Both the position numbers and the translations under genes were made by a program. 64,000 nt of DNA, taken from contig CAWFGW010000031.1 in the NCBI GenBank assembly GCA_963815495.1, positions 124,001 to 188,000 on the forward strand, in the 5' to 3' direction. The DNA comes from CAWFGW01 sp963815495. GTDB lineage: Bacteria > Bacteroidota > Bacteroidia > Cytophagales > JAAEPT01. The notes under the pieces are model-generated. The model saw only the letters and a list, made by a program, of their open reading frames with translations, made no database searches and was not told the DNA's origin. Of the stretch, positions 8,898 to 18,424 are shown piece by piece; position 1 is the first letter of the stretch; each line of letters starts with the position of its first letter.

Positions 8898-9596
8898 TTA
8901 AATCCGCTGAAGCATAAACTCACACATTAAAAAATCCATTTCCGTATCTATATCAATGGCCTCTTTTTCATCGATAATATGAAAACCAATAGTTTCACCA
9001 TAAATAGTGTTATGATGAATGTTTTCTGTTTTAAACATATCTACTACACCATTCAAGCGCAAACACTCGGGTAACAATTGTCGTTGTCCATAGTCTTTAA
9101 TATCAATGCCATCTACAAAACCAGTAAGTACATTGTTATGTGATTTAAACATCCAATAAGGGTGAAATACGCCTTCTGATTGCGTCACCGTTCTTATGCC
9201 ACTCCATTGACTGTTCTCATTCAATTTTTGATAACAAGCAGAAATTTGTGCTGCCGTTTTAAAAGGTGTAGTTGGTCGCAAATAAGCTACCGTGTCTGCT
9301 GATTCATTATTATCTTCTAGCCATTTCACAAAATGTTGAATGACCGGCAAATCTGTCACCTTATCTCCAGCAAGTTCTTCAGGTCTTAAAAAAGGAACTT
9401 CTGCACCATAGCTCAAAGCTACATTGGCAATCTCTTGGCTATCGGTAGACACATATACTTTCTCTACCTGGGGACAGGCTAAAGCGGCTTCTATCGTGTA
9501 AGCGATTAATGGTTTTCCTGCTAGTTTTTTAATATTTTTCTTGGGGACCCCCTTGCTACCTCCTCGTGCGGGAATTAAACAGATTAGTTTTTTCAT
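8898..9596 (-). CDS. neuA: CMP-nonulosonic acid synthetase (NeuA/LegF/PseF-like)
   Basis: This 232-residue cytidylyltransferase transfers CMP from CTP to a nonulosonic acid (sialic, legionaminic or pseudaminic). LIPARGGSKGVPKKNIKKL at the N-terminus is the CTP-binding signature, YVSTDSQEIA and LRPTTPFKTA are the substrate-side motifs, and AIDIDTEMDF at the C-terminus holds the metal-binding aspartates. It lacks the C-terminal phosphatase domain found in some NeuA proteins. Its ATG overlaps the stop of the aminotransferase gene in an ATGA junction. With the NeuB-like gene nearby it points to a CMP-activated nonulosonic acid; the exact sugar cannot be chosen from sequence. Confidence 0.85.
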   Translation of the reverse strand: MKKLICLIPARGGSKGVPKKNIKKLAGKPLIAYTIEAALACPQVEKVYVSTDSQEIANVALSYGAEVPFLRPEELAGDKVTDLPVIQHFVKWLEDNNESADTVAYLRPTTPFKTAAQISACYQKLNENSQWSGIRTVTQSEGVFHPYWMFKSHNNVLTGFVDGIDIKDYGQRQLLPECLRLNGVVDMFKTENIHHNTIYGETIGFHIIDEKEAIDIDTEMDFLMCEFMLQRI

Positions 9597-11026
9597 TGGA
9601 CATTTTTTTTCATGTAATCAACAATGCAATCCGCTATTCTTTCAATTGTTTCATTCTCCAAATTCACACTTGACGGCAAACTTAATCCTCTTCGACTTAA
9701 GTCTGTAGTGACAGGATAGGTATTATCTCCTGCAAATTCTTGATAAGGTGGCATTACATGCAATGGATAAAACACTTGACGTGTTTCAATTCCATTTTCT
9801 TGAAGAAATAACATCAAATGTTCTCGCTTAACTTGTTCAGGCAAAATAAGTGTAAAAAGCCAATGTGTGTTAAAATCTTTGGGGTCATTTTTAGGCAACT
9901 GCAAGCTAGCAACCTGAGATAATTTTTTAATATAAATAGATGCTATTTCAACCTTTTTTTGCAGTATTTCATTGATACGCTCCATTTGAGCAGTACCTAA
10001 TGCTGCTTGTAAATTGGTCATTCTGTAATTAAAACCAACCAACTCATGCCAATATCTTTTTTCTTTAGACATCCCATGATCACGCATCATCAAAGCTTTC
10101 TGATAGTGTGCTTCTTCTTTAAAAAGCACCATTCCACCTTCGCCAGTAGTAATTGTTTTGTTACCAAAGAAACTAAAAGCTGCTGCTTGTCCGAAAGTAC
10201 CTAATAGCACACCATCCTTTTTACTCCCTAACGACTCGGCACAATCCTCTACAATTAAAAGATTATTTGCTTTGGCTATCTCAGCTATTTCTTTCATGTT
10301 ACACGGCTGTCCATATAAATGAACGGGCAATATGGCTTTAGTTTTAGCTGTAATATGAGTTTTAATTGCCTCAACACTAATATTCCACGAATCGGACTCA
10401 ACATCTACTATTACTGGTTTTGCTCCGATATACAACACCGCATTTATTGTTGCTGCAAATGTAAAGTTAGGGACAATTACTTCATCATCTTTTTCTACTC
10501 CTAATGCTAACAGTGCTAAATGCAAAGCAACAGTTCCGTTAGAAACGGCCAAAGCATAAGGCATATTAAAATACGTTCGAAATTGGGATTCAAACTCGGT
10601 TACATACTTTCCTTGAGATGATATCCAATTAGTCTTAACGCAGTCAGTCACATACAATAATTCATTACCACCTAACACAGGGCTAGCTATGGGGACAGTA
10701 CGCACTTTTTTGTGACTAGTGTAATCAACTACCCGTTTTTGATCATCAACTAGTGGTATTATTTTAATCTTGTTAGTCAATGAATTAATAATTTTGTCAT
10801 TCGGTGTGTTGACATGAAAATAGGTGACTGAAGTATTGTATATGTCAGCTATATCATCGGCAACCGTTTTACCTTGTAGCATAGCTCTTCTAAGGTCGCC
10901 ATCGGTAATTGAACCTAATAATTTTTTGTCTTCATCTACGATAAAACAGATTCCTAAACAGTTTAGGTTTATTTTCTCTAGTATATTTCTAATTGTGCTA
11001 TTTTTTGATGCTAAAATGTTATCCAT
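9593..11026 (-). CDS. CBS-domain / DegT-type aminotransferase fusion
   Basis: The protein has a CBS-domain pair (about residues 1-110, with [19 protein letters not shown]) followed by a complete DegT/DnrJ/EryC1 PLP-dependent sugar aminotransferase. The catalytic lysine is in FFGNKTITTGEGG, with VSNGTVALHLALLALG and VEDCAESLGS upstream and FNYRMTNLQAALG downstream. It probably aminates a keto-sugar nucleotide. In nonulosonic-acid loci a CBS pair is normally attached to a nucleotidyltransferase (PtmE type), so this pairing is unusual. I chose the ATG at 11026, which begins exactly at the CBS repeat; an in-frame TTG at 11062 would add 12 residues. It is followed by the neuA gene with a 4-bp overlap. 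Confidence 0.85.
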   Translation of the reverse strand: MDNILASKNSTIRNILEKINLNCLGICFIVDEDKKLLGSITDGDLRRAMLQGKTVADDIADIYNTSVTYFHVNTPNDKIINSLTNKIKIIPLVDDQKRVVDYTSHKKVRTVPIASPVLGGNELLYVTDCVKTNWISSQGKYVTEFESQFRTYFNMPYALAVSNGTVALHLALLALGVEKDDEVIVPNFTFAATINAVLYIGAKPVIVDVESDSWNISVEAIKTHITAKTKAILPVHLYGQPCNMKEIAEIAKANNLLIVEDCAESLGSKKDGVLLGTFGQAAAFSFFGNKTITTGEGGMVLFKEEAHYQKALMMRDHGMSKEKRYWHELVGFNYRMTNLQAALGTAQMERINEILQKKVEIASIYIKKLSQVASLQLPKNDPKDFNTHWLFTLILPEQVKREHLMLFLQENGIETRQVFYPLHVMPPYQEFAGDNTYPVTTDLSRRGLSLPSSVNLENETIERIADCIVDYMKKNVQ

Positions 11027-11080
11027 CGTTGTAACTTTTAAAGGGTCTACCTTAATTATCAATCTATTAAGAAGCTGTTT

Positions 11081-11923
11081 TTAATTTATTTGATCGTTTA
11101 AAAGCTTTAATTGTTCTTGTACTTCATCTAATGAATCACATTTCACTTCTAACACGTGTGGTATTTGAATATACTTTGAAAGATGTTTAAAAAACCAATA
11201 ATCTGGTTTTAGTTGATGATTAACATCTCGTTTTCCATCGTTATCATTATGGTGAATACCTTTTATCTGAGAAGCTATTTCTCCTATTCCATTATCCAAA
11301 TCAAAGCCTAATGTTTGAGCAGACACTTTAAAATGCCCTGTATCAAGCAATACACCTAAATACTTAGGGAACTTCATTTCCTCAAATAGTTGGTTTATTT
11401 CTTCAGGATCACAACAAAGCAAGGGATTTTCTCCATTCACAAGGTTAAAATCCGCAATCACATTATTTTCAATTAAAAAAGCAGTATCTAGTTTTTCTGC
11501 GTAGACTAAAATTTCATGAAGGGAATCAATAAACTTATCCCAACATTTAAGTTTATCAAAACTTTTCGCCACTAACTGATTACCTAATTCTTTAGGATCA
11601 GGGTCAATACAAAAACCAGCATGAGCTGCAAAAAAAGGAGATTGAGAATGATTAGCTAAGTCTAGTCCTCTTTTGCAATGATTGATAGATTCTCTTCGGA
11701 TGTCCTCATTTAAACTAGCTAAATTAAGTACAAAAGGAATTTCTGGAGCAGGAAAGTAATTATGCGGCATACGTGGTACCGTACAATTTTTGTAGATAGT
11801 TTCCATTTCAGATAAAAACGGTAAACCAGAACTAAATTCAATGTTGTATCCCTCCTTTTCAGCAATGTTGATTATTTCTTCTACAGAATAACCCTTAAAA
11901 GCCAATGTACTAATGTAAATCAT
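11081..11923 (-). CDS. Sugar phosphate isomerase/epimerase-like TIM barrel
   Basis: This 280-residue protein has the AP-endonuclease-2/xylose-isomerase-like TIM-barrel pattern. Metal-binding residues are visible in FFAAHAGF, in FLIENNV, in GVLLDTGHF, in GIHHNDNDG and in HVLEVK. Such proteins isomerise or epimerise sugars, or act as dehydratases or endonucleases. In this cluster a sugar epimerase is the likely role, possibly the missing step between a nucleotide sugar and the NeuB substrate, but it does not resemble the known 2-epimerases NeuC or LegG. Its ATG overlaps the GNAT gene stop (ATGA), so it is coupled to that gene. The function is unassigned. Confidence 0.75.
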   Translation of the reverse strand: MIYISTLAFKGYSVEEIINIAEKEGYNIEFSSGLPFLSEMETIYKNCTVPRMPHNYFPAPEIPFVLNLASLNEDIRRESINHCKRGLDLANHSQSPFFAAHAGFCIDPDPKELGNQLVAKSFDKLKCWDKFIDSLHEILVYAEKLDTAFLIENNVIADFNLVNGENPLLCCDPEEINQLFEEMKFPKYLGVLLDTGHFKVSAQTLGFDLDNGIGEIASQIKGIHHNDNDGKRDVNHQLKPDYWFFKHLSKYIQIPHVLEVKCDSLDEVQEQLKLLNDQIN

Positions 11924-12351
11924 GCTGATTTATTTGTGTTTAGTTCCATAAACAGATAGGACTCTTTTGAGGAATCACTTATCTCAAATCCATTTTTCTG
12001 ATAGAGGTGAATAGCTGATTTATTATCTTTATCTACTGACAATCTTACTTTCTCTAAGCGCTTCTCTTTGGCCGTTTGAATTAAATCGTTCATTATTAAG
12101 CTCCCTATCCCTTTTCCCTGGGCAGCATCGGCTACACAAATACCCAACCACACACACTCCTCAAAGTCAAGATGCCCATAACCAACAGGCACATCATTTT
12201 CCAATACAAGTATCGTGTGTAGATGATTTTTTAATATTGAAATGTCTCTACTTTCAAAATACCGAAACGACCTTCGTGCTTCGATTGCGTTTTTTAAAAA
12301 CTGCTGGAGCAAGTCATTATCGTTATGCGATATTGGACGAATTTGAATCAT
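11920..12351 (-). CDS. GNAT-family N-acetyltransferase
   Basis: This 143-residue acetyltransferase uses acetyl-CoA. The pyrophosphate-binding loop is AAQGKGIGSLIM (pattern Q/R-x-x-G-x-G/A), preceded by VWLGICVAD and followed by VDKDNKSAIHLYQKNGF, all standard GNAT motifs. It lies between the NeuB-like gene and the isomerase, with ATGA overlaps on both sides, so it very probably N-acetylates an amino sugar on the way to the nonulosonic acid, as PseH and LegH do. I do not see enough similarity to name it either of these. The ATG at 12351 fits the ATGA junction and is preferred over a TTG two codons upstream. Confidence 0.8.
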   Translation of the reverse strand: MIQIRPISHNDNDLLQQFLKNAIEARRSFRYFESRDISILKNHLHTILVLENDVPVGYGHLDFEECVWLGICVADAAQGKGIGSLIMNDLIQTAKEKRLEKVRLSVDKDNKSAIHLYQKNGFEISDSSKESYLFMELNTNKSA

Positions 12352-13418
12352 TTCCAATCAATCATACTATAATCAAGGATCGTATCTTTTTCAATGTCTA
12401 CCATCGCTTTTTTACCAATCAACTTAGGCAATTCTTTAGGCAAGATACCAGTATAAGGTCTTTTAAAGATAAAATGGTCTTCAGTGAGAACTTCTCCTTT
12501 TGAAATATCATTGACAGCAACAATACTTCTTCTCATATTTTTTTGATTAGAAAGCTCAATGGCACAAGGCACTTTCACACCTGTACCTAATGAAAGTTCT
12601 ATTTGACGTATTCCATCAACAAGTTTTTTAAACTCCTCAGGGTCGAGTGATGATGAATGGTCTGGGCCTTCCATCGTTTTGTCAAGCGTCATGTGTTTTT
12701 CAATCACCGTAGCACCTAATGCTACTGCTGCAAAACAAGCATAATCATTTGGTACATGATCAGAATATCCTGCAAGTAAATTAAATGAATTACCCATTGT
12801 ATTCATCGCTTTCACATTGGAGTCTTCTATGTTTGAAGGATAGTTAGTAGTACATTGTAACAAAATAATTTGATCGTTTCCAGTTGCAAGCATTACGTCA
12901 ACTGCTTCTGCCACTTCAGCCATCGTCCCCATTCCTGTAGAAACAATCATTGGTTTTCCCTTCTTTGCCACATATTCCAGAAAAGAATGTTCTGTCAATT
13001 GACCTGATGCAATTTTAAAAGCGAATACGCCAATACTATCTAAAAAATCGGCATCTTCTTTACTATAAGGGGTAGACAAAAATATTATATTTCGCTTTTG
13101 ACACTCTTTCAACAACACTGGATAGTCAGTTTGTTTGAGTTCCAGCTTTTTCAACATTTGAAACTGTGACTCCTGTTGTGAGGTTTGCTTTAACTGATAC
13201 TCCGCTTTAGGGGCGTTTTTAGTGATTATTTTCTCTGTTTGAAATGTTTGAAATTTCACACAATCAGCACCAGTTTTAGCTGCGGCTTCGATTAGTTCTA
13301 TGGCTAAATTAATATCACCATTATGATTAACGCCTCCTTCAGCAATAACAAAACAAGGATTGTTTTTAGCAATCTCAAAACCACCTATATTAACCTTCAT
13401 TCTTATATTGTTTTCCAT
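12348..13418 (-). CDS. neuB: Nonulosonic acid synthase (NeuB/LegI/PseI-like)
   Basis: The protein is 356 residues, a usual length for the family. It condenses phosphoenolpyruvate with an N-acylated hexosamine to make a nine-carbon nonulosonic acid. The TIM-barrel start FVIAEGGVNHNGDINLA, the PEP-binding KFQTF, IASGQLTEH, STGMGTMAEV, LLQCTTNYP and EKHMTLDKTMEGPDHSSSL are all present. A C-terminal SAF (antifreeze-like) domain from about residue 295 includes MRRSIVAVNDISKGEVLT. The start overlaps the ATPase gene by 16 bp; an alternative ATG at 13400 would begin MKVNIGGFEI and avoid the overlap. It is coupled to the GNAT gene by ATGA. Confidence 0.9.
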   Translation of the reverse strand: MENNIRMKVNIGGFEIAKNNPCFVIAEGGVNHNGDINLAIELIEAAAKTGADCVKFQTFQTEKIITKNAPKAEYQLKQTSQQESQFQMLKKLELKQTDYPVLLKECQKRNIIFLSTPYSKEDADFLDSIGVFAFKIASGQLTEHSFLEYVAKKGKPMIVSTGMGTMAEVAEAVDVMLATGNDQIILLQCTTNYPSNIEDSNVKAMNTMGNSFNLLAGYSDHVPNDYACFAAVALGATVIEKHMTLDKTMEGPDHSSSLDPEEFKKLVDGIRQIELSLGTGVKVPCAIELSNQKNMRRSIVAVNDISKGEVLTEDHFIFKRPYTGILPKELPKLIGKKAMVDIEKDTILDYSMIDWK

Positions 13419-14611
13419 TCTGTTTGAAACTGTATTGGTATTTTGGTATATACTTTACTACCTTTTACTTTAAAATTTTTATACGCCTGATACGTGCATA
13501 AGCCGAAACCTCCTTTCCCATCAGTAAAGTCCATAAAATGAATATTAAATGAATAACTACCTGAAGCAAAAACATTATCAAATTCTGCAGTTATAGTAAT
13601 ATCCTTTCCTTCACTTACATCGAAAGATTGATTTTCAAATTCTGAATTAGACATCGCAACATATCTATGCTCTTGATCAAGATACGAAAACATAATACAC
13701 ACTTTTTTTATGTTCGGTGAATTAGACTTAAAGTTTAAGCGTACCTTAATCTTGTTTCCATAATAAAAGAAGTCATCATTGGATGAGGAATCAAACAATT
13801 GACAATCCTTTATCTGAAATATTTTCTCATCTCCTATAATTTGTACTTCTTCTGTTTTGAATTTATCCAAATATAAATCTATCCCATTTGAGATATCTTT
13901 TCCTTGAAACTGGACAGTTCCTTTATCCATCAATAAAACTTGAGTACAGGCGCGTGAGACTTGGTTCATCGCATGACTTACAAGAATTACTGCTGAGTGC
14001 TGTAGCATTTCATTGATTCTTTTATAGCATTTGGTTCTAAAACCTAAGTCACCCACTGCCAAAACTTCGTCAATAATCAAAACATCAGGTTCCATTTGAG
14101 CTGCTACTGCAAACCCAAGCCGAACTTTCATCCCAGAACTATAACTTTGAACTGGTGCATCAATAAACTCTCTAATTTCAGAAAAGTCTATTATATCTTC
14201 AATTTTCTCTTCTATTTCTTTTCTTGAAAAGCCCAAAACAGAAGCGTTGTTATATATATTCTCCCTACCCGTCAAAATCGGATTAAACCCAGCCCCAAGC
14301 TCTATTAACGCACTTACTTTTCCTCGCATTACTACGCGGCCTTGGTCGGGCTTTATCAAACCGTTGAGTACCTTTAACAAAGTAGATTTACCTGCCCCAT
14401 TATGACCTATCAAGCCAAGGCACTCACCTCTTTTCAATTCAAAGTTAATGTCTTTCAATGCCCAAAACTCGCCATTCCTCAAGCTTTGCGTTGCTTGTTT
14501 ACCTATCAAAGAGCGTGTAACGTCTTGCACACCATATCGCAACGACTTTTTTAAGTCTTTACAAAACTTTTTCCCTAATCCTTCAACTTTTATTAATACC
14601 TCTTCAGACAT
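13403..14611 (-). CDS. wzt: Polysaccharide ABC exporter ATPase with Wzt-like C-terminal domain
   Basis: This 402-residue ATPase energises export of a completed glycan across the inner membrane. The ABC domain (residues 1-240) has Walker A LIGHNGAGKSTLL, signature VQSYSSGMKVRL and Walker B DVLIIDEVLAVGD, with LVSHAMNQV as the switch histidine. Residues 250-402 form a beta-rich extension like the Wzt glycan-binding domain, which in ABC O-antigen systems recognises the modified chain end. Its partner permease is about 4 kb upstream in the same operon, separated by KDO and GDP-fucose genes. The gene is followed by neuB with an overlap. Confidence 0.9.
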   Translation of the reverse strand: MSEEVLIKVEGLGKKFCKDLKKSLRYGVQDVTRSLIGKQATQSLRNGEFWALKDINFELKRGECLGLIGHNGAGKSTLLKVLNGLIKPDQGRVVMRGKVSALIELGAGFNPILTGRENIYNNASVLGFSRKEIEEKIEDIIDFSEIREFIDAPVQSYSSGMKVRLGFAVAAQMEPDVLIIDEVLAVGDLGFRTKCYKRINEMLQHSAVILVSHAMNQVSRACTQVLLMDKGTVQFQGKDISNGIDLYLDKFKTEEVQIIGDEKIFQIKDCQLFDSSSNDDFFYYGNKIKVRLNFKSNSPNIKKVCIMFSYLDQEHRYVAMSNSEFENQSFDVSEGKDITITAEFDNVFASGSYSFNIHFMDFTDGKGGFGLCTYQAYKNFKVKGSKVYTKIPIQFQTEWKTI

Positions 14612-14624
14612 GTTGCTTTCCCTG

Positions 14625-15737
14625 TTATTCGAATTGGTTTAATACCTTGTGTCCTTTTTCCTTTAAAAGAATTTCCTTTTTGAAAATAGTAAGATCATTT
14701 TTCATCATATCTTCTACTAGACCTTTTAAATCATATTTAGGTTTCCAGCCTAAAATAGTATTTGATTTAGTAGGGTCACCAATTAATAATTCCACTTCTG
14801 TTGGTCTAAAATACCGTGGATCAACGGCTACTACCTCTCTTCCAACAGGCAATTGATAATCAGGGTTATTACATGCTTTCACACTTCCTACTTCGTCAAC
14901 ACCTTTCCCACTAAACTCGACTTCGATTCCTACTTCTGCAAATGCCATTCGCACAAATTCTCTTACAGTAGTTGTTACGCCTGTAGCTATTACATAGTCA
15001 TCCCCCTTTTCTTGTTGTAAGATTAAATACATTGCTTCTACATAATCTTTAGCATGCCCCCAGTCACGTTGCGCATCAAGATTACCTAAATGTAATTTAT
15101 CTTGTAAACCTAAAGCAATTTTAGAAGCTGCTCGAGTAATTTTCCGAGTTACAAAGGTTTCCCCTCTAAGTGGTGATTCATGGTTAAATAAAATGCCATT
15201 TGACGCATGCATTCCATAAGCTTCGCGGTAATTTACGGTTATCCAATAGGCGTACAACTTGGCTACTGCATAAGGTGAGCGAGGATAAAAGGGAGTGGTT
15301 TCTGATTGAGGCACCGCTTGAACTAACCCATATAATTCAGAGGTTGATGCTTGATAAATACGTGTTTTATCTGTTAACCCTAATATTCTAATGGCTTCTA
15401 ATATCCTTAAAGTTCCAATACCATCCGCATTAGCGGTGTATTCAGGCATATCAAAACTTACGTGTACATGGCTCATTGCCGCTAAATTGTAAATTTCATC
15501 GGGCTGCACTTCTTGAATAATTCGAATCAAGTTAGTAGAATCAGTCAAATCACCATAATGCAACTTAAACTTAATATTGGTTTCATGTGGATCTTGATAC
15601 AAATGATCGATGCGATCAGTGTTAAAAAGTGAAGATCTTCTTTTAATACCGTGCACTTCATAGCCTTTTTTTAAAAGAAGCTCTGCTAAATATGCCCCGT
15701 CTTGTCCTGTAACGCCTGTTATTAATGCTACTTTCAT
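14625..15737 (-). CDS. gmd: GDP-mannose 4,6-dehydratase
   Basis: This 370-residue short-chain dehydrogenase converts GDP-mannose to GDP-4-keto-6-deoxymannose, the first step to GDP-L-fucose. The NADP-binding start [36 protein letters not shown], the catalytic ASTSELYG (Ser/Thr and Glu) and the YxxxK motif in [12 protein letters not shown] are clear, as are [10 protein letters not shown] and [16 protein letters not shown]. The length is typical for the family. It directly follows the GDP-fucose synthase gene with no spacer, so one transcript makes both enzymes of the pathway. GDP-D-rhamnose would use the same first step, but the fcl neighbour supports fucose. Confidence 0.97.
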   Translation of the reverse strand: MKVALITGVTGQDGAYLAELLLKKGYEVHGIKRRSSLFNTDRIDHLYQDPHETNIKFKLHYGDLTDSTNLIRIIQEVQPDEIYNLAAMSHVHVSFDMPEYTANADGIGTLRILEAIRILGLTDKTRIYQASTSELYGLVQAVPQSETTPFYPRSPYAVAKLYAYWITVNYREAYGMHASNGILFNHESPLRGETFVTRKITRAASKIALGLQDKLHLGNLDAQRDWGHAKDYVEAMYLILQQEKGDDYVIATGVTTTVREFVRMAFAEVGIEVEFSGKGVDEVGSVKACNNPDYQLPVGREVVAVDPRYFRPTEVELLIGDPTKSNTILGWKPKYDLKGLVEDMMKNDLTIFKKEILLKEKGHKVLNQFE

Positions 15738-16682
15738 TTACTTATTTGTGTAATGAGTATAATTAGTTATAAAATCTTGATACGCTAATTGTATCCCTTC
15801 TTTCAATTCAATTGAATGTTTCCAACCAAGATTGTGCAATTTAGAAACATTCATCAACTTTCTTGGTGTACCATCAGGTTTTGAAGTATCCCAAACAAGC
15901 TTGCCCTTGAAGCCAATGACCTCACATATAGTTTCTACCAACTGCTTTATTGTCAAATCAACACCTGTACCAATGTTAACAAGTTCTTTTTCACTATATG
16001 TTTCCATTAAAAAAACACAGGCCTCAGCTAAGTCATCAGAAAACAAAAACTCTCTTAATGGGGTACCTGTCCCCCATACGGTGACAGAGTCTTCGTTATT
16101 TTCTTTGGCTTCATGCACTTTTCTGATAAGAGCTGGTAAAACATGTGATTTATTTAAATCATAATTATCACCATAACCATAAAGATTTGTTGGCATTACT
16201 GAAATAAAGTCATCACCATATTGATCACGATAAGCTTCACACAATTTAATACCAGCAATTTTTGCGATAGCATAAGGTTCATTAGTTTCTTCCAGAACAC
16301 CTGTCAATAAATACTCTTCTTTTAAAGGCTGCGGAGCTAATTTAGGGTATATACATGAGGAGCCTAACAACATCAACTTCTTTACCTTAGCTTGATGCGC
16401 TGCGTGAATTACATTGGCTTCAATCATCAAATTTTCGTAAATGAACTCTGCTCGATAAGTGTTATTGGCATAAATACCTCCAACTTTTGCAGCTGCTAAA
16501 AAGACATAATCAGGTTTTTCGATTTTAAAAAATTCAGCAACAGCCGCTTGATTTGTTAAATCTAATTCTTTAGAAGTCCGAGTAATTATATTCTCAAACT
16601 CTTTTTTCACTAAGTTTCTTAACAAAGCAGAACCTACCATTCCACGATGCCCTGCTATATATATTTTACTTTTCTTATCCAT
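15738..16682 (-). CDS. fcl: GDP-L-fucose synthase
   Basis: This 314-residue epimerase/reductase turns GDP-4-keto-6-deoxymannose into GDP-L-fucose using NADPH. The nucleotide-binding start is [35 protein letters not shown] carries the catalytic Ser/Cys region, and [18 protein letters not shown] contains the YxxxK pair. I chose the ATG at 16682 because [12 protein letters not shown] matches the family start and leaves a 5-bp gap to kdsD; an ATG 39 bp upstream would add residues that only overlap the kdsD end. It abuts gmd. Fucose is therefore a probable component of the exported glycan. Confidence 0.95.
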   Translation of the reverse strand: MDKKSKIYIAGHRGMVGSALLRNLVKKEFENIITRTSKELDLTNQAAVAEFFKIEKPDYVFLAAAKVGGIYANNTYRAEFIYENLMIEANVIHAAHQAKVKKLMLLGSSCIYPKLAPQPLKEEYLLTGVLEETNEPYAIAKIAGIKLCEAYRDQYGDDFISVMPTNLYGYGDNYDLNKSHVLPALIRKVHEAKENNEDSVTVWGTGTPLREFLFSDDLAEACVFLMETYSEKELVNIGTGVDLTIKQLVETICEVIGFKGKLVWDTSKPDGTPRKLMNVSKLHNLGWKHSIELKEGIQLAYQDFITNYTHYTNK

Positions 16683-16687
16683 TATAC

Positions 16688-17629
16688 TTATAAATCGTAT
16701 ACCTGAAGCACTCCTATACATTTATTGTCTTCCACTACCAACAGGGTATTGATTTTTCGCTCCATCATTAATTCTTCTGCAGCTTTCAATTTCACATCGC
16801 TTTTTACGGTAAGAGGTGAATTAGTCATAATATCTGCGGCTTTTAAATCTAAAAAGTTTGTTTTATTTTTCACCATTCCTCTTCGTAAATCGCCATCAGT
16901 GATTATCCCTTTCAATTCACCTTCATTTTCAACTAAAACTAATCCCAGTCGCCCATGTGTAATGGTGTGAATAACAGTTTCCATTTCCGCTTGTGGAGCT
17001 ACTATTGGTAAGTCTACAGAACGCATGACATCGCTTACTTTCATCAATAACTTTCTCCCCAGGGAACCTCCTGGATGAAATTGCGCAAAATTTTCAGGTT
17101 GAAAATTACGCTCTTTCATCAAAGCAACAGCCATAGCATCGCCCATAACCAATGTTGCTGTAGTTGAAGATGTTGGAGCCAAATCTAACGGACAGGCTTC
17201 TTGATCAACATGTATGTTAACATGAAAATGTGTATTTTTAGCTAATGTGGAATTGGGATTTCCACTCATCCCGATTACCTTATTACCATTAGCTAAGAAA
17301 AAAGGAATTACTTTTAATAACTCATCTGTTTCTCCTGAATTCGAAATTGCTAGCACAACATCATCTTTTTGAATCATACCTAAATCACCATGATAAGCTT
17401 CCCCAGGGTGTACAAAAAAACTAGGTGTTCCTGTACTCGAAAAAGTAGCTGCCAGTTTGCGACCAATAATCCCAGACTTACCCATGCCTGTGACGATAAG
17501 TTTACCGTTACTTTTTAGTATTTCATTAACCGATTTTTCAAAATCTACTGTCAACAACTTTGATAAGTTACTAACTGACTTTGCTTCAATCGCAATCGTT
17601 TGTATAGCTGATTGTAGAATTCGACTCAC
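16688..17629 (-). CDS. kdsD: Arabinose-5-phosphate isomerase
   Basis: The protein is 313 residues, slightly short but complete. It interconverts ribulose-5-phosphate and arabinose-5-phosphate, the first step to KDO. The N-terminal SIS domain has [38 protein letters not shown] and [16 protein letters not shown] pair occupies residues 205-313 ([31 protein letters not shown]). The start codon is GTG at 17629, in a GTGA overlap with the kdsA stop, which supports that start. Placement next to kdsA inside a glycan cluster suggests a capsule-dedicated copy (KpsF-like), although it may be the only copy in the genome. Confidence 0.93.
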   Translation of the reverse strand: MSRILQSAIQTIAIEAKSVSNLSKLLTVDFEKSVNEILKSNGKLIVTGMGKSGIIGRKLAATFSSTGTPSFFVHPGEAYHGDLGMIQKDDVVLAISNSGETDELLKVIPFFLANGNKVIGMSGNPNSTLAKNTHFHVNIHVDQEACPLDLAPTSSTTATLVMGDAMAVALMKERNFQPENFAQFHPGGSLGRKLLMKVSDVMRSVDLPIVAPQAEMETVIHTITHGRLGLVLVENEGELKGIITDGDLRRGMVKNKTNFLDLKAADIMTNSPLTVKSDVKLKAAEELMMERKINTLLVVEDNKCIGVLQVYDL

Positions 17630-18414
17630 GCAATAAGTTTTTTTATCAATGTTTTTAAATCTTTCAAATACAACTGATTTGGGCCATCACTCCAAGCTTC
17701 ATCGGGATTTGGATGTGTTTCTAAGAAGTAACCATTGGCTCCAAATGCTTTAGCTGCAAGTGCCATACTCGGTACAAACTCGCGATTCCCACCTGTTTTA
17801 CCACCAGCTCCTCCAGGTCGTTGAACCGAATGTGTGCAGTCCATTATTACGGGAAAACCGTGCTGCAACATATCTGGAATATTTCTAAAATCGACTACTA
17901 AATTATTGTAACCATACATATTACCTCGTTCGGTCAACATTATTTGTGAATTACCAGCTTGCAACACTTTTTGAGATGGGTATAACATATCTTCGCCTGA
18001 AAGAAATTGGGCTTTTTTGATATTTACAATATTTCCAGTTTCGGCTGCTGCTAATAACAAATCTGTTTGTCGGCAGAGAAAAGCAGGTATTTGCATAATA
18101 TCCACTACATCTTGTAACAACTTGGGTTGATAAGACTCGTGCACGTCAGTAGTTACTGGCAACTTATAAGTAGTTTTTATTTCTCTTAACCATTCTTTAC
18201 CTTCATCTAAACCAGGCCCTCGCTTAGCTCCTGCTGACGTTCGGTTCGCTTTATCGAAAGATGATTTGAAAATGATTTCAACTCCTGTTTCTTCCTTTAT
18301 TTTTACAATTTCTTTTGCTACTGTATGGAGTAAATCCATACTTTCCATCACACATGGACCAACGATAAAAAAAGGCTTATCTGTACTGAGGTTTTGATAT
18401 AAATTCTTAGACAT
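17626..18414 (-). CDS. kdsA: 3-deoxy-8-phosphooctulonate synthase (KDO-8-P synthase)
   Basis: This 262-residue class I TIM barrel condenses arabinose-5-phosphate with PEP to give KDO-8-phosphate. FFIVGPCVMESMDLLH, FKSSFDKANRTSAGAKRGPG, PVTTDVHESYQ, FLCRQTDLLLAAAETG, NIKKAQFL, MLTERGNMYGYNNLVVDF and DCTHSVQRPGG are all characteristic. It lies between the exporter permease (10-bp gap) and kdsD (4-bp overlap). Together with the KdsB-like domain at the far end of the cluster this gives most of a KDO pathway; only the KdsC phosphatase is not evident. KDO would serve lipid A core or a KDO-linked glycan. Confidence 0.96.
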   Translation of the reverse strand: MSKNLYQNLSTDKPFFIVGPCVMESMDLLHTVAKEIVKIKEETGVEIIFKSSFDKANRTSAGAKRGPGLDEGKEWLREIKTTYKLPVTTDVHESYQPKLLQDVVDIMQIPAFLCRQTDLLLAAAETGNIVNIKKAQFLSGEDMLYPSQKVLQAGNSQIMLTERGNMYGYNNLVVDFRNIPDMLQHGFPVIMDCTHSVQRPGGAGGKTGGNREFVPSMALAAKAFGANGYFLETHPNPDEAWSDGPNQLYLKDLKTLIKKLIA

Positions 18415-18424
18415 ATTTCTTTAA

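Noticed and set aside
16683..16721. Upstream ATG for fcl
   Set aside because: The extra 13 residues overlap kdsD and do not match the GDP-fucose synthase family start.
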